Shown here one piece after another: positions 39,542 through 41,713 of a stretch of DNA of 41,713 bases. Made by a program: the position numbers and the translations under genes. Location: positions 1-41,713 of IMG/VR virus record IMGVR_UViG_3300012000_000043. The stretch is one strand, 5' to 3'. Each line of letters opens with the position of its first letter. Within the stretch, counting starts at the first letter, position 1. Below the pieces are notes generated by a model. It saw nothing but the letters and a program-made list of their open reading frames with translations, made no database searches and was not told the DNA's origin. The stretch comes from a virus.

Positions 39542-40259
39542 AAAGAATCGTCCTTCCGTTTTTAATTGGTAATAAATCTAAAGTTGTTTTGCCATGCTTA
39601 TCAACATGAAGAAGTGCCACGGCTTGCTGCCAACCCGAAGGAGTTGGCTGATGCGCGGTTTCTACTTCGTTGCTGATATGACCAAGTGAGCAAGCGTAGT
39701 GCTGGCCGTCAAAGATGTATTGAAGCCTATGGGTATGGCCAAAGACGACGTTGGTGCGGTACTTTTTTAGGCATTGTGCTGCGACGTGTTCATTGAAGTA
39801 AAACCCGTGAAAAAAGGTGCAATCACCTATTTGACAAGAGTTCCATTTGCTATAGGAATGCCAATGCCATTTGTGTACGCCGACTTTGTTTCGTAGGTCA
39901 ATGCCAAGCAATGTCTTCCAGTCGGGAACCAGACCATGAAGATCGCGGCAATGGCCTGCAATGTAGCGTGATAGACGGTTCTCGTGGTTACCCTCAAGTA
40001 AATGAATGTTGCTTCCTTCTTTGAGATTTCGTGACCATTCGTTAAGTATTTGTTTGAAGTCTTCAATATCTTCTGCCAGCAAGTTTCTTCGCGACGGATC
40101 TTTAGAGTAAGTGCTGATTTGAAAGGCATCTAAAAAATCGCCTAACATAACCATGCCTGACAATTGTGGAAGTTCTTTGATTAGTTTGGTGACAAGTTTT
40201 ACAGCCTTGATGTCGTGAAAAGGCACATGAATGTCTGGGACGATCAGATAGGTTTGCAT
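39519..40259 (-). CDS. Calcineurin-like metallophosphoesterase
   Basis: The 246-aa enzyme has all family motifs: DIHVP (9-13), GDFLD (40-44), GNHE (90-93), HG (151-152) and GHTHR (174-178). These bind two metal ions and hydrolyse phosphoesters. Stand-alone phage copies may act on nucleotides, DNA ends or signalling molecules. The substrate cannot be told from sequence. A GAGG signal precedes the ATG. Confidence 0.9.
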   Translation of the reverse strand: MQTYLIVPDIHVPFHDIKAVKLVTKLIKELPQLSGMVMLGDFLDAFQISTYSKDPSRRNLLAEDIEDFKQILNEWSRNLKEGSNIHLLEGNHENRLSRYIAGHCRDLHGLVPDWKTLLGIDLRNKVGVHKWHWHSYSKWNSCQIGDCTFFHGFYFNEHVAAQCLKKYRTNVVFGHTHRLQYIFDGQHYACSLGHISNEVETAHQPTPSGWQQAVALLHVDKHGKTTLDLLPIKNGRTILYGKPISV

Positions 40260-40321
40260 GATCGGAGCCTCGCGTTATTTGTGTGCGTTGCTCAAGTTTA
40301 ACACATCATGCAAGGAATACG

Positions 40322-40507
40322 TTAGTCGTCTAAGATGTCGATTATGCCTTCGTCGATGAGATCCTCAATTGCTTCGCGCATGGATGATTCTTGGACCTTG
40401 GCCTTTAGGTGAATCGTCGCGCTGGAGATCATTTCCATGATGCGAACTAGGTCGTCTTCTAAGATCATAAACCAGCGCCCGTGACTCATTTCCAATTCCA
40501 ATCTCAT
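40322..40507 (-). CDS. Small acidic hypothetical protein
   Basis: The 61-aa product is helical and acidic (EDDLVRIMEMISSATIHLKAK and EAIEDLIDEGIIDILDD). No good ribosome-binding sequence lies before its ATG. TATGAT sits about 10 bases upstream on the minus strand, with TCAACA 18 bases further, so the mRNA leader may be very short. It is the first gene of the phosphoesterase operon and may be a small DNA mimic or regulator. No family is recognised. Confidence 0.5.
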   Translation of the reverse strand: MRLELEMSHGRWFMILEDDLVRIMEMISSATIHLKAKVQESSMREAIEDLIDEGIIDILDD

Positions 40508-40516
40508 TTTATTAAA

Positions 40517-40575
40517 ATCATAGAATCTTTTTAAAATGATTGTTGATTCTATTAATCTTTTAAAATGGCAACTGA
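40517..40575. repeat. Two direct repeats with AATCTTTTAAAATG core
   Basis: Copies near 40517 (AATCATAGAATCTTTTTAAA, ending ...TTGA) and 40548 (ATTCTATTAATCTTTTAAAA, ending ...CTGA) share the core and spacing. A third copy is at about 40905 (TTAATAGAATCTTTAAAATA, ending ...TTGA), and a weaker fourth lies at 1744-1782 in the other control region. The TAGAAT part is shared with the 10-bp array at 1667-1735. Confidence 0.5.
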
Positions 40576-40611
40576 TTAAAAAGCGTTAGCTTTCAGTCAT
40601 ACCATTCTGCC

Positions 40612-40664
40612 GGGGAAATTGGAAATTCAATTTCAATTTTGAATTTTGGAATTTCAAAATCCCC
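40612..40664. repeat. Long imperfect inverted repeat
   Basis: GGGGAAATTGGAAATTC and GAATTTCAAAATCCCC (with small mismatches) form the arms of a roughly 53-base AT-rich palindrome. It has the look of a replication-origin or cruciform element. There is no T-run suited to termination of a known transcript. Confidence 0.45.
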
Positions 40665-40837
40665 AAAATAGCCTTATAGGGGTTTTTGTCTAAGGGTGAA
40701 AAGCTAAGTGGGCGATTTTATTGGAGTGCGTTGTAAGTCTATGATTTGATTTGAGAATCTGCGCTGTTTTTTTAGGGTTTTTTCCTAGTTCAATGGAAGG
40801 CGCTGAATTGATTGAAGTATACATAACTATTTTTCCC

Positions 40838-40863
40838 TAAAAACAACCCAAGGCGCGGGTTGT
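40838..40863 (-). terminator. Minus-strand terminator-like hairpin
   Basis: On the minus strand ACAACCC / GGGTTGT (7-bp perfect stem, 7-base loop) is followed by TTTTAGGG, giving five T after the GGGTTG. It would stop antisense transcription coming from the DUF932 gene. No minus-strand gene needs it, so its purpose is unclear. Confidence 0.4.
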
Positions 40864-41015
40864 GGGCATAGAATCGCATAACATTCATACAATGTCAACA
40901 ATTTTTTAATAGAATCTTTAAAATAGTCCATTGATTTTAAGGGTTTTTAATTGGCCTTTAATTTGCATAGAAATAATTAGTAAAGTTTTAAAATACTTTA
41001 CCGAATAGACTGGTA

Positions 41016-41032
41016 GGGAAAATGGTTTTCCC
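41016..41032. promoter_or_regulatory. Perfect inverted repeat GGGAAAA / TTTTCCC (operator candidate)
   Basis: Seven-base arms around a 3-base centre, 30 bases before the DUF932 start. An imperfect palindrome, AAAGTTTTAAAATACTTT (40982-40999), lies just upstream. Both could be binding sites controlling this operon. Confidence 0.45.
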
Positions 41033-41062
41033 AATCAAAACAACCTTTAAAGGGGAATAGTT

Positions 41063-41713
41063 ATGGCACATCAAGTCGAATCTATGTTCTATGTAGGCGA
41101 AACACCTTGGCATAAATTGGGTACAGTGTTACCGGAGGCGCCGACAATCAGGGAAGCCATTGTCGCTGCTGGCCTTGATTGGACGGTTAGCACTAGGGCA
41201 CTTTACTTGAACCAAGGCGACAAAATGGTAGCAGTGGATGATGCTAAGGCCATTGTTAGGGATTCTGATAACTCTTGCCTTGGGGTTGTGGGTAGCCGTT
41301 ATGTACCACTTCAGAACGATGTTAGTTTTGATTTTTTCCAGCCGTTCGTTGACTCAAAATTGGTTCAACTTGAAACGGCTGGAAGTTTGCAGAATGGTAA
41401 GAAAATTTGGGTATTGGCTAGAATAGTTGACAAGGGTTCGGATATTCAAATCGCTGGCGACGATGTTGTGCGAAAATTTATCATGTTGTCAAATAGTCAT
41501 GACGGTTCAACGGCCATTCGCGTGGGTTTTACGCCGGTTAGGATTGTATGTGCTAACACTTTAAAGGCCGCTCACAATTCCGATGTTAGCCGGTTGTTAA
41601 GAATACGCCATACAAGGAATGCCCAAAGTGCTCTATTGGATATTCAAAACGCAGTTGACCTAATTAATCAGGAATTTTCTGCTACGGCTGAACTGTACCG
41701 ATCAATGGCGGGC
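41063..41713 (+). CDS. DUF932 (TIGR03299-like) phage/plasmid protein, N-terminal part
   Basis: The ATG at 41063 has AAAGGGG 7 bases upstream. The reading frame is open to the end of the window (217 codons) and continues in the copy at the start of the window, giving 319 aa. The N-terminus MAHQVESMFYVGETPWHKLG matches the family start, and VVGSRYVPLQN follows near residue 75. From 41338 on, this duplicates 3-376. The family's function is unknown. Phage members are often near replication or early genes. Confidence 0.88.
   Translation, partial: MAHQVESMFYVGETPWHKLGTVLPEAPTIREAIVAAGLDWTVSTRALYLNQGDKMVAVDDAKAIVRDSDNSCLGVVGSRYVPLQNDVSFDFFQPFVDSKLVQLETAGSLQNGKKIWVLARIVDKGSDIQIAGDDVVRKFIMLSNSHDGSTAIRVGFTPVRIVCANTLKAAHNSDVSRLLRIRHTRNAQSALLDIQNAVDLINQEFSATAELYRSMAG
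41338..41711. repeat. Terminal direct repeat, right copy
   Basis: Identical to 3-376 over 374 bases. It shows that the sequence is circular or circularly permuted, with a unit length near 41,335 bp. Confidence 0.95.

Larger units (their letters stand above)
40508..41062. other. Gene-free repeat-rich control region before DUF932
   Basis: About 555 bases lack genes. They hold repeats built on AATCTTTTAAAAT (near 40517-40543, 40548-40575 and 40905-40933), a long imperfect inverted repeat at 40612-40664, a hairpin ACAACCC / GGGTTGT at 40843-40863 and a perfect inverted repeat just upstream of the DUF932 gene at 41016-41032. Local AT content is high. Roles as origin and early promoter/operator region are inferred. 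Confidence 0.7.

Noticed and set aside
40661-40685. CCCC...GGGGTTTTT as a plus-strand terminator
   Set aside because: The inner pairing is poor and no plus-strand gene lies upstream that would need it.
1-41713. CRISPR arrays, insertion sequences, integrase or attachment sites
   Set aside because: No spaced repeat array, transposase, recombinase or tRNA-type attachment core was seen, so lysogeny by integration is not supported.

Overview
The window holds one complete tailed-phage genome of podovirus-like design. Bases 3-376 recur at 41338-41711, so the contig closes into a circle of about 41,335 bp. One gene (DUF932 / TIGR03299-like, 319 aa) is cut in two by the linearisation point and reads through in frame. 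A short-tail virion is inferred from a large nozzle-like protein, an adaptor-like protein and a set of internal (ejection) virion proteins, with no tail tube, sheath or tape measure. A signal-peptide-bearing secreted protein, a probable lipoprotein and an M15-type peptidase endolysin suggest a bacterial, probably Gram-negative, host. The genus cannot be read from the sequence.

Layout: (1) 41063 through the junction to 1479, plus strand: DUF932 protein and two small genes sharing the same ribosome-binding box, ending in a clear terminator. (2) 1526-2205: a gene-free control region with a seven-unit 10-bp tandem repeat, four inverted repeats and a G-rich tract. (3) 2206-30142, plus strand: a long, tightly packed late operon with small and large terminase, portal, scaffold, major capsid protein, a cassette of fibre/tip genes, nozzle, adaptor, internal virion proteins, more fibre/decoration genes, a lipoprotein, a holin-like protein and a VRR-NUC nuclease. 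(4) 30224-30571: a LysR-type DNA-binding domain gene that looks leaderless. (5) 30452-34858, minus strand: early/recombination block (ribbon-helix-helix protein, Gp157-like, ERF annealing protein, SSB, small proteins, a nuclease-like protein) running into a small membrane and secreted protein cassette. (6) 34898-37128, plus strand: endolysin, a possible helicase loader and a DnaB-like helicase. (7) 37097-38302, minus: an unknown 191-aa phage protein and small membrane proteins. (8) 38303-38837: hairpin-rich gene-free DNA. (9) 38838-39277, plus: a zinc-ribbon protein and a small Cys/Lys/Ser protein. (10) 39236-40507, minus: HEXXH metalloprotease-like protein, metallophosphoesterase and a small acidic protein. 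(11) 40508-41062: a second repeat-rich control region.

Functionally, replication seems to rest on a phage DnaB-type helicase with host polymerase and primase: no DNA polymerase, RNA polymerase, integrase or primase is visible. ERF, SSB and Gp157-like proteins supply strand annealing, which fits headful packaging of circularly permuted DNA. Least explained are the leaderless regulator, the minus-strand membrane cassette with a hidden 26-aa peptide, the three tail-to-tail gene overlaps, and the repeat arrays either side of the DUF932 operon.
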